Shown: positions 1 to 9,389, counted from the first letter of the stretch. The stretch is DNA of 64,000 bases from Hondaea fermentalgiana (GCA_014084085.1 NPFB01000035.1:242662-306661), one strand, 5' to 3'. Notes: a model not told the origin generated them from the sequence alone. Translations and numbers: made by a program.

Positions 1-1807
1 CAAGCACAGTGCGTAGTTCTGGCGCCGGGCGTCCCCCACTCACATGACGGGGCGCTTTGGTCTGACCCTGTAACAACTGGCCCACCAAACCTTCGTGCAC
101 CTTTTCCCCATGCTCACCATGCCGCCCCACGTATATCCAAGTTGTGCCAAAGACCTCGTTCCGCGTCTTGACGAGAATATTGTGCCCAATAACAAGTCGA
201 ACGGCGCGCAAGCATTGTCCTTCCGCCTCAAGTTCTGGTGCCGTGGCCTCGATGGGGATCCCGGTCCTGTCGATGGCGCCCAGGACGCAATTCCACATTT
301 CAGCAGACACGCGCTGCTTGGGTAGAAACTCTGCAGATTCGTACCACACGTGCGTCGTTGTGTGTGTGGCGAGAATGCACATACATATAAGAATCATCTC
401 CTCGTGACGCAACGCCCCGCCCACCTGGTCAGTACCCAACGCATGGCCAAAGACCGCCTCTGTGGCGTCTGTGCTCGAACTGGGCGCTGCTGCCAGCTCT
501 GGCGTGGCAGGAACCCACCGTGAACGAAGACGGTGCACCAATTGGGCCCGACATTCGTTGGCAAAGCTTGCGAGCTTACATGTGTTGAAGGCCTCGCTCC
601 ACGCGGAGGCTTCTACAACATAAAGCCAACGATACCCTAGCACGGGCGTAAGCATCCGTACAACGAGACAGTCTGCAACGCGAGCTTGCTGCAAGGTTTC
701 CGCATTGCTGCAGGCTTGACTGACGCCATCAAGAGCGCGCCAGAAGGCCCACCACTTGATACTTGACTCCGTTGCTTGGGTTTCGCCAAAGTGTTCTACA
801 TCCTCCGTTGTGACCCAGACCCCACGCTGAGGGAAGCTGCCAAGAATCGTCGGGACTGCGCCATCGATTTGATGCGGCCAGGGCTTTTTACCAAGGCTTT
901 CAAGTCTGCGCAGTTCACGCACAAAATTGGCGCGATTGACCTCTTGACGGGAAAAGTGCAATGCAGCGGCGGTGTGCTTGCCGTCTTCTGTCAGTTCGAT
1001 TTCTGCAAAGGCTCGCTTACGAGCCTGCGACTTTCGTCGCGCCGCCACTGGTGCGAGTCCGTTGCTCCCGGTGCTCTTTGACGCCAAAGAGGACAGGTTT
1101 CTTCCCGATTTGTTATTGTTACCCAGGACATCCGAATTGGTTCGTGCACCTACGTAATGAGGTGGGTCTTGGGCGGTCGGGTCGCTTTCTTCTTGGGTCT
1201 CAAAGCGAGCATGGTAGCTCCTCAAGAACTTGAGAGCGCGATTGGATCGAAGCGTTGGAATTCCGCTTGGCATCGTCTGAAGCATGGCCAAGTGTTGCGG
1301 CATGGAGAACTCGTTGGTCGTGTAGGCCCACACAACATTACTTGCACCGGGGCTCTTTGTGCGTACGAATGCGCGTCTGTCCTTGCTGCTTTGAAAGACG
1401 AGGCATCCGCCTGGAGCCGAGGTGCTGTGATTGGCGACAAAGTCTTCCAGGACGGCCCACGTAGCGTCGGACAGCACACGTCGCGAAGGTCGAAGTTCTT
1501 CGTGAAGAGCGAACCAATCATTGTTTTCGAGCACGCGTGTGAGTTGCTCGGCCAAGTGCTCAAGTTTATCGTTCTTGCTGAGACCCGTCAGCGCGACGCC
1601 TTGCGTCACGCTTTCTTGTTCCTGCGTGGAATGGCCATGCCCCTTCATCTCATTTGCGTCTGTACGCTCGTCACGTTGATGCCGATCGTTTTTATGCTCG
1701 CCATTGGTGTCGTCTGCGGACCTTGCAGATTGCGCTTGGTCATCATCAAAACGTTCGCCACTTCTGTTGCTGGTGTTCTCTCCTCGGTCGATGAGTCCTG
1801 ACGCCAT
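1..1807 (-). CDS. Unrecognised large protein, cut by the left window edge
   Basis: An uninterrupted frame starts at the ATG ending at 1807 (AAGATGGCG context). An in-frame TAA lies five codons upstream at 1820-1822. The frame stays open for 602 codons to base 1, so the C terminus is outside the window. Residues 1-75 are polar and probably disordered. From about residue 75 the composition becomes globular, with a basic patch (ARRKSQARKR) near residue 256 that could be a nuclear signal. An aromatic-rich stretch (KWWAFWRALDG) lies near 354 and a TTWIYVGRHGEHGEK segment near the edge. I recognise no family. Codon use, with C or G in most third positions, looks like the neighbouring genes, which argues for real coding. 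The next gene (2419-2787) is on the same strand, 612 bp upstream. Confidence 0.75.
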   Translation of the reverse strand, partial: MASGLIDRGENTSNRSGERFDDDQAQSARSADDTNGEHKNDRHQRDERTDANEMKGHGHSTQEQESVTQGVALTGLSKNDKLEHLAEQLTRVLENNDWFALHEELRPSRRVLSDATWAVLEDFVANHSTSAPGGCLVFQSSKDRRAFVRTKSPGASNVVWAYTTNEFSMPQHLAMLQTMPSGIPTLRSNRALKFLRSYHARFETQEESDPTAQDPPHYVGARTNSDVLGNNNKSGRNLSSLASKSTGSNGLAPVAARRKSQARKRAFAEIELTEDGKHTAAALHFSRQEVNRANFVRELRRLESLGKKPWPHQIDGAVPTILGSFPQRGVWVTTEDVEHFGETQATESSIKWWAFWRALDGVSQACSNAETLQQARVADCLVVRMLTPVLGYRWLYVVEASAWSEAFNTCKLASFANECRAQLVHRLRSRWVPATPELAAAPSSSTDATEAVFGHALGTDQVGGALRHEEMILICMCILATHTTTHVWYESAEFLPKQRVSAEMWNCVLGAIDRTGIPIEATAPELEAEGQCLRAVRLVIGHNILVKTRNEVFGTTWIYVGRHGEHGEKVHEGLVGQLLQGQTKAPRHVSGGRPAPELRTVL

Positions 1808-2418
1808 CTTTCTTGCCTTTTAGTTCTCGAGTGCAGCAGACGCGCAGCAAGACGATGGCGCAGCTCGAACGATGGCGCAGCGGCGCTGGCTCGAAGGGGA
1901 TCTCGATATCGCTCGCCGCTGCGCCTCCCCCGCGCGTGCACACAGTATGCTGCGCGCTGGCGCGCACAAGGTCCTGATGACAGTTTGTATCGGCAGTGTA
2001 TAGCCAGCTAACAGCTAGGCTTGCCTTCACACAGACAAGCTTGTTTGACGGCGCCATGATAAAACAGAGCAAAGAAAGGCTCAATGTCAGTCAGGGCGAT
2101 TGCTTCGAGGTTGAACTAAGGAGATAAATGGACACAGAGACGTTTGGACGACGAAGATCATGATGAATGGAATGATGGCACAGCATGCAAGTACGCTGCT
2201 GCTCGAAAGAGATGAGAAAAGAAAACAAACTTTTTTCTTCCTTTTTGAAAGCTAGATTCAAGCAACGTCAAAGAACGATCAATCATTGATGTGAGTGAGC
2301 GATATCCTACACCTCGCCAGACACAGAGACGATATCTCGTGAAGAATCGTCCACGAGATTCTAGGTCGACGAAATGTCATTTGCGATTTGTTTCATGTTG
2401 TGCGCCCCCCAAGGACAT
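1808..2418. other. Intergenic, upstream of the left-edge gene
   Basis: No gene is supported here. It must hold the promoter of the minus-strand gene starting at 1807 and the 3' end of the gene at 2419-2787. A T-rich run (near 2228-2245) is present. Short frames occur on both strands but none looks like protein. Confidence 0.5.
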
Positions 2419-2787
2419 TTAGATCTTGCCAGCAATCACATCCATCGCCTCAGCGTGGCCAATATGCTTGACCATCCGAAGATAACCCTGCATGACGCCG
2501 GTCTTGTAGTATGGCAGGGCCTGGAAGGTGTCGAGGTTAATGCCCTCGGACTTGACGAAGTGGTCGATGATACCGTCCGAGTCCATCATGGGCTTCTCGC
2601 CAGCGGCGAGCTGGAGCGCCGGGAAGGTGAGCTTCTCGTCGCCAATAATGTCTTGCAGCGTGGCGCGGTTCTCATCAGAGTCCTTCTCGAGCTTGACCTT
2701 GTCCATGAGACCGGCCTCGCTCATGAAGACCACCACCTTGAGGCAGAACGGGCACGTGCTCTTGAGGAAAAGCGTAGGGACCGACAT
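2419..2787 (-). CDS. Thioredoxin-fold protein, glutaredoxin / GST N-terminal-like
   Basis: This 122-residue protein starts at the ATG ending at 2787 (MSVPTLFLKSTCPFC). The frame is open further upstream, but that part encodes only the TCTG/CCTG microsatellite, so I do not use it. Residues 5-15 hold a beta strand followed by a CPFC redox motif. A TFPALQ segment near residue 54 fits the cis-proline strand of the fold, and MDSDGIIDHF near residue 67 resembles the glutathione-binding acidic-Ser loop of GST N domains. There is no GST C-terminal helical domain. It is likely a soluble glutathione- or thiol-dependent oxidoreductase; the exact reaction cannot be told. It could also be a truncated GST. 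Confidence 0.75.
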   Translation of the reverse strand: MSVPTLFLKSTCPFCLKVVVFMSEAGLMDKVKLEKDSDENRATLQDIIGDEKLTFPALQLAAGEKPMMDSDGIIDHFVKSEGINLDTFQALPYYKTGVMQGYLRMVKHIGHAEAMDVIAGKI

Positions 2788-2812
2788 CCTTGCGTGCATG
2801 CGTGCTTTCGTG

Positions 2813-2869
2813 CCTGTCTTTCTGTCTGCCTGTCTGTCTGCCTGCCTGCCTGTCTGCCTATCCGTCTGC
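2813..2869. repeat. (TCTG/CCTG)n tetranucleotide tract
   Basis: Imperfect tetranucleotide run of TCTG and CCTG units, just upstream of the start of the minus-strand thioredoxin-fold gene. Confidence 0.9.
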
Positions 2870-3196
2870 AGTTGTGCGTCGATACGAGTCTGCTGCGGCC
2901 TCACTCAGGTTGTCTGTCTGGCTGTATGTCGCCTAAAATAAACAAGATCGAACAAAGAAAGGCGCAGAGGCCCGTCTTCCTCTCTCTGTTTCTTTTCCTT
3001 CGCGTCTTTCCCTTCCTTTCTCCCTTTGGCCAACGTGGCCGCGCTGCTACTGCAGCCGCAACTCCCCTCGGGGACAGAATCCTCGGGCCCGAAGTCCGAG
3101 TGCGCGTCCGCGTCCTCGAAGAAAAAATCCTGCGCGAGAATAAACTCCGCCGGCCCGAGGAAGTCAAAGAGACGATCTCCTCGCTGCCTCGCTGCC

Positions 3197-3198
<2 letters not shown>

Positions 3199-3243
<45 letters not shown>
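3199..3243. repeat. (GCT)15 trinucleotide repeat
   Basis: Fifteen perfect GCT units in a spacer with no supported gene. Confidence 0.95.
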
Positions 3244-3244
<1 letters not shown>

Positions 3245-3501
3245 GTGGCCACGACTGACGGTATCGACGCTTGTCGTGGCGCTCGCCCGCCGTCGGATTG
3301 AGAGCGGAGCGAAAGAGGGGGGCGCCCACGACTACTGTTAGTATAGTACTATGAAGGCAAGCGTGGGAATGCGGGAACAAAGCCGTTTCTCAGGCAGGTG
3401 TCCGCGTCGCCGCGACGAGGTTCGGAGACGGCAGCGGGAGGAACTTCAGAGCAGATGGTGTCTTGGACCTATACCTGGCTGATGATGAAAAGAGACGATA
3501 C

Positions 3502-3531
<30 letters not shown>
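3502..3531. repeat. (AAG)10 trinucleotide repeat
   Basis: Ten perfect AAG units, about 125 bp before the TBC gene start. Confidence 0.95.
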
Positions 3532-3533
<2 letters not shown>

Positions 3534-3621
3534 GGCCCAGAGCTCGTTGGTCAAGATCATGTCGACGAGGACGTGCCGCATTCGCTGACTCAGACAAAGG
3601 GTCAATCGCGCTCGTTCGCTT

Positions 3622-3643
3622 GCTCGCTCGCTCGCTCGCTCGC
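3622..3643. repeat. (GCTC)n tract just before the TBC gene
   Basis: About five GCTC units end 13 bp before the ATG of the TBC gene. Similar GAGC/GCTC tracts precede several other starts in the window. Confidence 0.9.
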
Positions 3644-3655
3644 AGGTGATTGATT

Positions 3656-4987
3656 ATGAGTAGCGGGGCGCGGCAGCGTGTCGTCGTACCCCAAAAGTTT
3701 AAGCGTATCGTGCGCGGGCAAGTATGGCGGCACGGACCGATTGCTGGCGCACTCGATGACCTCGAGGCCTTGACGGCACGGGATCGAGGTGTGGTGTGGA
3801 GCTTGCTCTTTGCATGGGCGCTGCCCAATGATAGCGTACGACGCAGGTACGAGGTGTTGGCCAATGCGGAGATTCCGCAGCAGGACCTCAAGCAAATCAC
3901 GCGAGACGTTCCTCGCACCCAAGATTGTTTTCGCAAGCATCATGATGATGAGACTAGTGAGAACGATGGCGCACGAATGAAACAACTCGAGCGCGTCCTT
4001 CGGGCATTCGTGGCACTGGGTGTGGAGCAGGGCCATGGAGAGCATGCAATCTACGTTCAGGGTCTCAATGGAATCGCATTTTTATTGCTCGAGGTGTTGG
4101 ACAGCGAGGCCGAGGCGTTTGCATACTTGGTAGGGATTGGACACAAGTTACTTTACAGTGTTTTTGGCGGCGATACCAACCTCGTTGATGCCCAAGGGTT
4201 GTGGGACGAGGTAGCCTCGTCGCGGCATCCCATTGTCGCCAGCCGCTGCCGCGACGCAGGCCTTTTGCCGGGCCTGCTCTGCGTCAAGTGGATGATGACG
4301 ATGTTCACCCAAGTTTCCTTTTCAGGAAATACAGTAGCGCTGCCTTTCGAGACGGTGCTCGCCTGTTGGGATATTTCGTTGCTCATGGGCATGGCAGGCG
4401 TAGCCTGTGTCATGAACGGCCTCTTTGATACTGTCGCAGAGGCTGTCCGGACGCTGCCTTCTAGTGCCTGCGAGGATCGCGTGTTGGATGCTGTGACTGC
4501 TCTCGCGCAACTGACGCCAGCGGCAATATTTGAGCGTGCACGTGGGCAGCTTTTGCAACCTGATGGAGCGGATGCACTCTTGGACCGTTTTCGCTCGGCC
4601 TTGCGAAAGGACCTTGCGTCAAGTCGAGCTGCGAGCGAGCTTTGCAAGGCTGTCAAACCGCGTGTCACGGCAAGCTCGGGCTATCTTGCTGACTGGCACG
4701 CTGTGCGTAAAAGTGCAGACTCCGACAAGGGACTGGTCTGCCAGTCTGCGCGAGAGACGGAAACCAAGATGGCTCCGCCAATGCCGGTCACCAGGCCTCG
4801 TTCGGCTTCCTTGCACATGCGTAACGCGCAGCAGCGTGCAGCAGCTGCGGAATGGATCCAGCGCTTTGACCCAGCTTCAGGTGCTCCTTATTTTGTGCAC
4901 GTCTCGGGTGCGACGCAATGGGAGGCGCCGAAACCGGGTTTTATTACTGCTGATGGTAGGCTTGCTCTTGCGCGAAGAAAAAGCTGA
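3656..4987 (+). CDS. TBC-domain Rab GTPase-activating protein with C-terminal WW domain
   Basis: 443 residues from the ATG at 3656 (MSSGARQR). The TBC catalytic signature is intact: QITRDVPRTQ, around residue 82, matches the IxxDxxRT arginine-finger motif, and YVQGLNGIA, around residue 131, matches the YxQ glutamine-finger motif. The rest of the TBC helical domain follows (VLACWDISLLMG, FDTVAEAVR). Residues about 398-428 form a WW domain (EWIQRFDPASGAPYF, then TQWEAPKP) that would bind proline-rich partners. The family stimulates GTP hydrolysis by Rab proteins in membrane traffic. The WW domain is a guess at how it is targeted. The frame is open two codons upstream but without an ATG. Confidence 0.85.
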   Translation: MSSGARQRVVVPQKFKRIVRGQVWRHGPIAGALDDLEALTARDRGVVWSLLFAWALPNDSVRRRYEVLANAEIPQQDLKQITRDVPRTQDCFRKHHDDETSENDGARMKQLERVLRAFVALGVEQGHGEHAIYVQGLNGIAFLLLEVLDSEAEAFAYLVGIGHKLLYSVFGGDTNLVDAQGLWDEVASSRHPIVASRCRDAGLLPGLLCVKWMMTMFTQVSFSGNTVALPFETVLACWDISLLMGMAGVACVMNGLFDTVAEAVRTLPSSACEDRVLDAVTALAQLTPAAIFERARGQLLQPDGADALLDRFRSALRKDLASSRAASELCKAVKPRVTASSGYLADWHAVRKSADSDKGLVCQSARETETKMAPPMPVTRPRSASLHMRNAQQRAAAAEWIQRFDPASGAPYFVHVSGATQWEAPKPGFITADGRLALARRKS

Positions 4988-5157
4988 GACCAAAGTTAGC
5001 AATCTGCATGAAAACTAATGCCGACAGACGATTTAGGCCCTACTTTTTTGTTTCGACAAACTTTGACGAGATGCCTCCTTCACCTTTTGCCTTTGTGGCA
5101 GGAACCACAAGCTTTTACACCCTTTCCTCATCCATGTCTTGCTTGTCTTTGTTCTTC

Positions 5158-5163
5158 AATAAA
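5158..5163 (+). promoter_or_regulatory. Possible poly(A) signal AATAAA for the TBC gene
   Basis: AATAAA lies about 170 bp after the TBC stop codon, in an AT-richer stretch. Protists often do without this hexamer, so it is only suggestive. Confidence 0.35.
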
Positions 5164-5298
5164 AACCCGTCAGTCGCGGCCGAACAACTACTAGGCCTAT
5201 AACTGCCATCCTGCATCTAGGCCTACTACCTTCTTTGTTGCTGCAGCACGTGCAGCCGCCACCATCTCGAGAGAGCCTGCCTCTCCGAGACACGCACA

Positions 5299-5400
5299 TG
5301 CTCACGCGCTCGCTCACGCGCTCGCTCGCTCGCTCCCCGCCGCGCTCGCTCGCTCGCTCCCCGCCGCGCTCGCACGCTCGCCCGCTCGCCCGCTCGCTCT
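5299..5400. repeat. GCTC-rich degenerate tract
   Basis: Repeated CGCTCGCTCGCTC units broken by CCCGCCG, upstream of the TMBIM gene. Confidence 0.85.
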
Positions 5401-5644
5401 TCAGCCTCTGCCCAAGCAAGGCCCGAGCGGCCACGTGAGGCTGGTGCGGCGGAAAGTGGCGACGGGCACGAGCCAGTCTAGTCTGCCTCGAGCAAACCCG
5501 CTTCGCCCTCGCTCGTACCTGCGAGTGCGAGCCCAGTCGCTGCGCGCCCACCGTCCCTTGCCGCGGCGCGGACCCGCGACACGAGCACGCCACGCGAGCA
5601 CGAGCACGCGGGCACGAGCACAGCGCGCGCGCAGTCGCGCACGT

Positions 5645-5672
5645 GAGCGAGCGAGCGAGCGAGCGAGCGAGC
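5645..5672. repeat. (GAGC)7 tract before the TMBIM gene
   Basis: Seven perfect GAGC units, ending 66 bp before the TMBIM start. An (AC)n run follows at about 5698-5710. Confidence 0.95.
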
Positions 5673-5738
5673 AAGGTACTAGGCAAAAAGCAACGCGCAC
5701 ACACACACACGGCGCGTCTCGTGGAGTCCGAAGAGAAG

Positions 5739-6524
5739 ATGGCAGACATTGAGCGCGGCCGCGGCGGCGCCGGATGGGGCGCGCAGCAGTACGATCAAGG
5801 AAACAACGCGCAGATTGGGAATGGCAACTTTGACGAAGACTTTGAGCCCATGAGCGCCATGGATATCCAGGTGCGCCACGGTTTTATTCGCAAGGTTTTC
5901 TCGATTCTCTTTATCCAGCTGGTGGTCACCTTTGGCATCGTCATTGGTATCGCAAGCAGTGAAACTGTGTCCAATTACGTGCAGACAAACACGACCGTAT
6001 ATTATGCAACTCTCGGCATTGCCTTTGGTTGCGTGCTCGTGCTCTCGTGCTGTTCCAATGTAGCCAGGACGCATCCGTGGGGCTTGATCTTTCTGTGCAT
6101 CGTCACCGTGTGCGAGGGTTACGTGTTGGGCGTTGTCGCCTCGTTCGCCGAGATCCGTACCGTGTACATGGCGCTTGGCGTCACCCTTGCCATCACGGTG
6201 TCGCTGGTGGTTTTCAGTTTCCAGACCAAGTATGACTTTACTGGAATGGGCCCTTATCTTTTGGTGGCGCTCATTGCTCTGCTCATTTTCGGCATTGTGC
6301 TCATCTTCATTACTGAGTCGCGGACCACCTACACGATTTATGCTTTTCTGGGCGTTTTGCTTTTTTCAGCTTTTCTGGTGTACGACACGCAGCTCATCAT
6401 TGGTGGAAAGAACCGCTACCAGCTTTCTGTTGATGACTACATCATTGGCGCGCTCTCTCTCTATCTGGACGTCATTTACATCTTCCTGTACTTGGTCATG
6501 GCCCTTACGGGATTGCAGAACTGA
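5739..6524 (+). CDS. Lifeguard / TMBIM (BAX inhibitor-1 superfamily) membrane protein
   Basis: 261 residues from the ATG at 5739 (MADIERGRGG). The upstream open frame translates only the GAGC repeat and has no ATG. An N-terminal soluble stretch of about 50 residues, rich in Gly, Asn and Gln, is followed by RHGFIRKVFSILFIQL, the typical entry into the first membrane segment. About seven hydrophobic segments follow. The region YDTQLIIGGKNRYQLS and the end DYIIGALSLYLDVIYIF are hallmark Lifeguard sequences. Family members sit in ER or Golgi membranes, leak calcium and protect against cell death. Length is normal for the family. The next gene (7001-7522) is convergent, 476 bp away. Confidence 0.92.
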   Translation: MADIERGRGGAGWGAQQYDQGNNAQIGNGNFDEDFEPMSAMDIQVRHGFIRKVFSILFIQLVVTFGIVIGIASSETVSNYVQTNTTVYYATLGIAFGCVLVLSCCSNVARTHPWGLIFLCIVTVCEGYVLGVVASFAEIRTVYMALGVTLAITVSLVVFSFQTKYDFTGMGPYLLVALIALLIFGIVLIFITESRTTYTIYAFLGVLLFSAFLVYDTQLIIGGKNRYQLSVDDYIIGALSLYLDVIYIFLYLVMALTGLQN

Positions 6525-7000
6525 GCCTCGTGAATGACCACAAGGAGGCGTCTTGATCGCGCTTACTACTTCTTTCGCCACTCCTATCGAAATTGATACT
6601 GTTGTTTGTTTTCAATTTGCTTTTGTGCAGCGTCGCCCGCTCCGAGTGAGGGAAGACAGGACTTGAAAAAGAACGCTATTCTACATTGTTTTCTTTTCTT
6701 TGACGTGCGTGGGCTCATTGGTTGGCTCTTTAGCGCGACGTAAATTTCTTGCCAAGACACAGCGAATGGCGCAAAACGACGCTAACACAATACATGTATC
6801 CATTCAATAATAATACTACTACCTACTCACTCGTTCGTTCGTCCTTTCATTCATTCATCGTAGGCTTACACTGGTAGGCTTTCTATGATGACCGACCCGT
6901 GCCCTTATCTCTCGCAAAAGGAAAAGGTTGTTTGTTCTGCTGTCATCACTTGCGAGAGGGCGGGCAAGGCCAATTGTACACTTATTCTTTGTCACAATCT
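6525..7000. other. Convergent intergenic spacer
   Basis: Lies between the TMBIM stop and the end of the minus-strand hypothetical gene. AT-richer than the surroundings, with short TCGT and CATT tetranucleotide runs at about 6828-6858. No gene seen. Confidence 0.5.
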
Positions 7001-7522
7001 TTAGATGCACTCGACCGGGAGGCAGCCATGGTCCGCTAAATCGGACTCGTGATACTCCTTCTGCGACTCGGGGAGCTCCGCAGGCAAGTAGATGTGCCGC
7101 CTCTTGGGTCGGCGTCGAGGCAGACTTCGCGAGGGCATCTCCTGGACGACGGCCGGGGTCTGCCGCCTCTGCCTCTGCCTCTGACGCTCCTGGATCTCCT
7201 GCAGCAAAGACCCCGCCTGGGCGTTGTCGCTGCTGAAGAGCGCCAGACACACCGAGGTGGCCTCGGACGCACTGGCGCCCATGTTCATGACGACCATGAC
7301 GATCATGTGGACGAGGCCCGTGATGGTGCCGGGGCCGTACGCCGCCGCAGTGGTGGCCTCGTGCGGGTCCGCCTCGAAGTCGAAGACCCACGGCTCGTCC
7401 TCCGCGATGGCGGGCAGCGTCAGCGTCTCGCTCGCGCGCGCCGCCGCCTGCGCCGCCGCCCTCGCCGCCTTGCGCGCGCCGTCGCGCAGGCTCGGCACGA
7501 GCCCGCGCCTGGCCTGCTGCAT
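7001..7522 (-). CDS. Hypothetical protein, 173 residues
   Basis: Starts at the ATG ending at 7522 (MQQARRGLVPSLRDG). Upstream the frame is open but lacks an ATG and reads through low-complexity DNA. Residues about 15-35 are Ala-rich and helical. A stretch TLPAIAEDEPWVFDFEADPHE follows in two parts, then a hydrophobic segment near residue 70 (GLVHMIVMVVMNMG) that may cross or touch a membrane. A Gln/Arg-rich part (ERQRQRQRRQ) and a basic cluster (RRRPKRRHIYLP) near residue 140 come last. I recognise no family. The composition is more protein-like than the spacers, but a spurious frame in GC-rich DNA cannot be excluded. Confidence 0.45.
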   Translation of the reverse strand: MQQARRGLVPSLRDGARKAARAAAQAAARASETLTLPAIAEDEPWVFDFEADPHEATTAAAYGPGTITGLVHMIVMVVMNMGASASEATSVCLALFSSDNAQAGSLLQEIQERQRQRQRRQTPAVVQEMPSRSLPRRRPKRRHIYLPAELPESQKEYHESDLADHGCLPVECI

Positions 7523-7708
7523 GGGTGGGCTGGGCTCCCAGGCGCGGGCGCGGGCGAGGCCAAGAAGCCAGGCGTCCGTCTGTCTGCCTGTCTGTCGGAG
7601 ACAGCCGCACCTCGCTCCCTCTCTGCTGCCCGCTCGCCGGCGACACGCACGCGGACACGCGCCCGACGCGCGGCCCGCGCGAGACCGAGGTCGACGCGCC
7701 GCGGCCGC

Positions 7709-7731
7709 GAGCGAGCGAGCGAGCGAGCGAG
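7709..7731. repeat. (GAGC)n tract
   Basis: Nearly six GAGC units, about 190 bp upstream of the start of the minus-strand hypothetical gene. Confidence 0.9.
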
Positions 7732-7882
7732 GGTGGCGCGCGCCAGTTTGCGGAATGGGTCGGGCCGTCTCGTCTCGTCTCGTCGTCTGCCTCTCTCTCC
7801 CCGACAGTGACTGGCACACGGAAGTCGATTTCGCTACCCTAGCCTATAGTGGAATTCTACCTCCAATGAATGTATAGTATGC

Positions 7883-7901
7883 CCGGGCGTTGCGCGCCCG
7901 G
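7883..7901. other. GC-rich hairpin 1
   Basis: CCGGGCG and CGCCCGG form a perfect 7-bp stem around a 5-nt loop. First of three hairpins in 150 bp. Confidence 0.55.
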
Positions 7902-7928
7902 CTGGGACGGGCCGGGTCCGCGCCCCCC

Positions 7929-7955
7929 GGTTTGCGCCCGCTAAGGGCGCAAACC
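7929..7955. other. GC-rich hairpin 2
   Basis: GGTTTGCGCCC and GGGCGCAAACC form a perfect 11-bp stem with a 5-nt loop. I see no T tract next to it. Confidence 0.65.
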
Positions 7956-8012
7956 TTGGGCCTCAAAGAGTGAGCGTCAGTCGTACTGTATGTATGTAAC
8001 GACGACCGTGAC

Positions 8013-8032
8013 TGCCGCACGCGACTGCGGCA
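8013..8032. other. GC-rich hairpin 3
   Basis: TGCCGCA and TGCGGCA form a 7-bp stem around a 6-nt loop. Confidence 0.5.
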
Positions 8033-8540
8033 CGGCACGCGGCGCGCGGGCGACCGCGGCGGCGCCTCGGGCGGGAGGCGCGGCCAGCCCGGTCTGGCCG
8101 CGCGGCGCCGACCAGCACGCGCGGCAGCCTCCAGCCCCCGCCGCAGCCGGGCGCGGCAGCCTTGCGCGGAGCGGAGCGGCTGCGGAGGCAGGGAGAGGGA
8201 AGAGAAAGAAAGCCTGAGGGTCATGGAAACCGGGGCACCAGAATGTAAACGCAAGCACGTTTTTTTATCCAGAAAGATAGGCCATGGGCGATGGAATGAT
8301 GCAGAGCGAACGCATGGGCGCGATAGATTGTGATGCATGATGGTGGATGATGGCTGGCTGGCTGCGGCGGGCGGACAGTGTGTTCTGGACCGCCGGCGCA
8401 ATCGAGCTGGCAGGAGAGGAGGCTGGCGCAATCCGCGGAGGAAGAGAGAGGTGTTCATTCTTGATCATGCACGCACGGTCCGAGTCGCGACATCGGCGGC
8501 GCTTGTTTCTCCAAGCAGGGCAAGATGTTGAGGACAGCGG

Positions 8541-8562
8541 GCAGCAGCAGCAGCAGCAGCAG
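8541..8562. repeat. (GCA)7 trinucleotide repeat
   Basis: Seven GCA units in intergenic DNA. Confidence 0.9.
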
Positions 8563-9362
8563 GGAGAGCAGCATCGCTACAGTGGCCATGGCGATTGGGT
8601 GGCTCAAGCGGAGCGACGGCGGCAGGTGTTATAGGCCCCCCTACTATGATGTTGTTGGTGATGATGGTCATTCGCGTCGTCATTCTTACAATAGGCCTAG
8701 GCCTGCCTAGGTCTAGGCTATCCCAGGTCTGCCGCCGTCGCGGTTGAAAGGGTCGTTTTACGAATGGGGTTGTGCAAACACTACCCGAGGAGTCTTGACG
8801 CGTTCTGCTCCATGGATCTCGTATTCTGCACGTACCCCAGGGAACCACACTTTGCATAGCCTACCCCCAGGGGCCTATTTTCAAACTTTATCTGCAGAAC
8901 CCCATAGCCTCCTCAGGTTCCTCCCCTTATCTCGTAAAGGGTAAGCTTACCAAGACTCGTAGCCCACCCCACGGTTTCCCGCAAGTGCGTTCTGCAGGAA
9001 ACACTCGCAGCGTGCCCCTGGCCTTGCGAAAGTCCGCAGGTCGCCAAGCGAGGCGCCCAGCGCGTGAGGGGTGCAGAGGAGATGTCAGCGCGAAGGAGCA
9101 CGTGCACGCACACGCGGCGCTCTTGGACGCAGCGCCAAGGCCGCGGCAGTGGATACCGTCGACGCCGCAAATCCGCTTCTTCATCCGCAGACGCCGCGAC
9201 GCCGCGAGGAGACGCGACGCCGCGCCGCGCTGTGCTGCGCTGCGCTCGACCGGCCTGGCAGCGCAGAGAGCGCTCGCTGCTGGCACGGGCGACGGGACGC
9301 AAGATCGTTCAGGTCGTGGGAAAGAGCGCAATACAGCTCGTGGACGGGAGGTGAGCAAGCGG

Positions 9363-9389
9363 GCGAGCGAGCGAGCGAGCGAGCGAGCG
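9363..9389. repeat. (GCGA)n tract before the ankyrin gene
   Basis: About six and a half GCGA units ending 14 bp before the ATG at 9403, so probably in the 5' leader. Confidence 0.95.

Larger units (their letters stand above)
2788..3655. other. Intergenic between divergent genes, microsatellite-rich
   Basis: This spacer separates the thioredoxin-fold gene (minus) from the TBC gene (plus). It holds three microsatellites listed separately. Frames across the GCT repeat give poly-Ser or poly-Ala proteins, but the minus-strand one has no ATG, so I do not call it. Confidence 0.5.
4988..5738 (+). other. Intergenic between TBC and TMBIM genes
   Basis: Holds the 3' end of the TBC gene with a possible poly(A) signal, two TAGGCCTA palindromes, a GCTC-rich stretch and the promoter of the TMBIM gene. 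No gene supported. Confidence 0.5.

Noticed and set aside
2905..3252. Minus-strand frame starting with a poly-Ser run
   Set aside because: There is no ATG; the frame opens with GTG and the Ser run is the GCT repeat. It could be an exon, but I see no splice partner.
2374..3258. A 294-codon plus-strand frame ending in poly-Ala
   Set aside because: Its first part is antisense to the thioredoxin-fold gene and the rest translates microsatellites.
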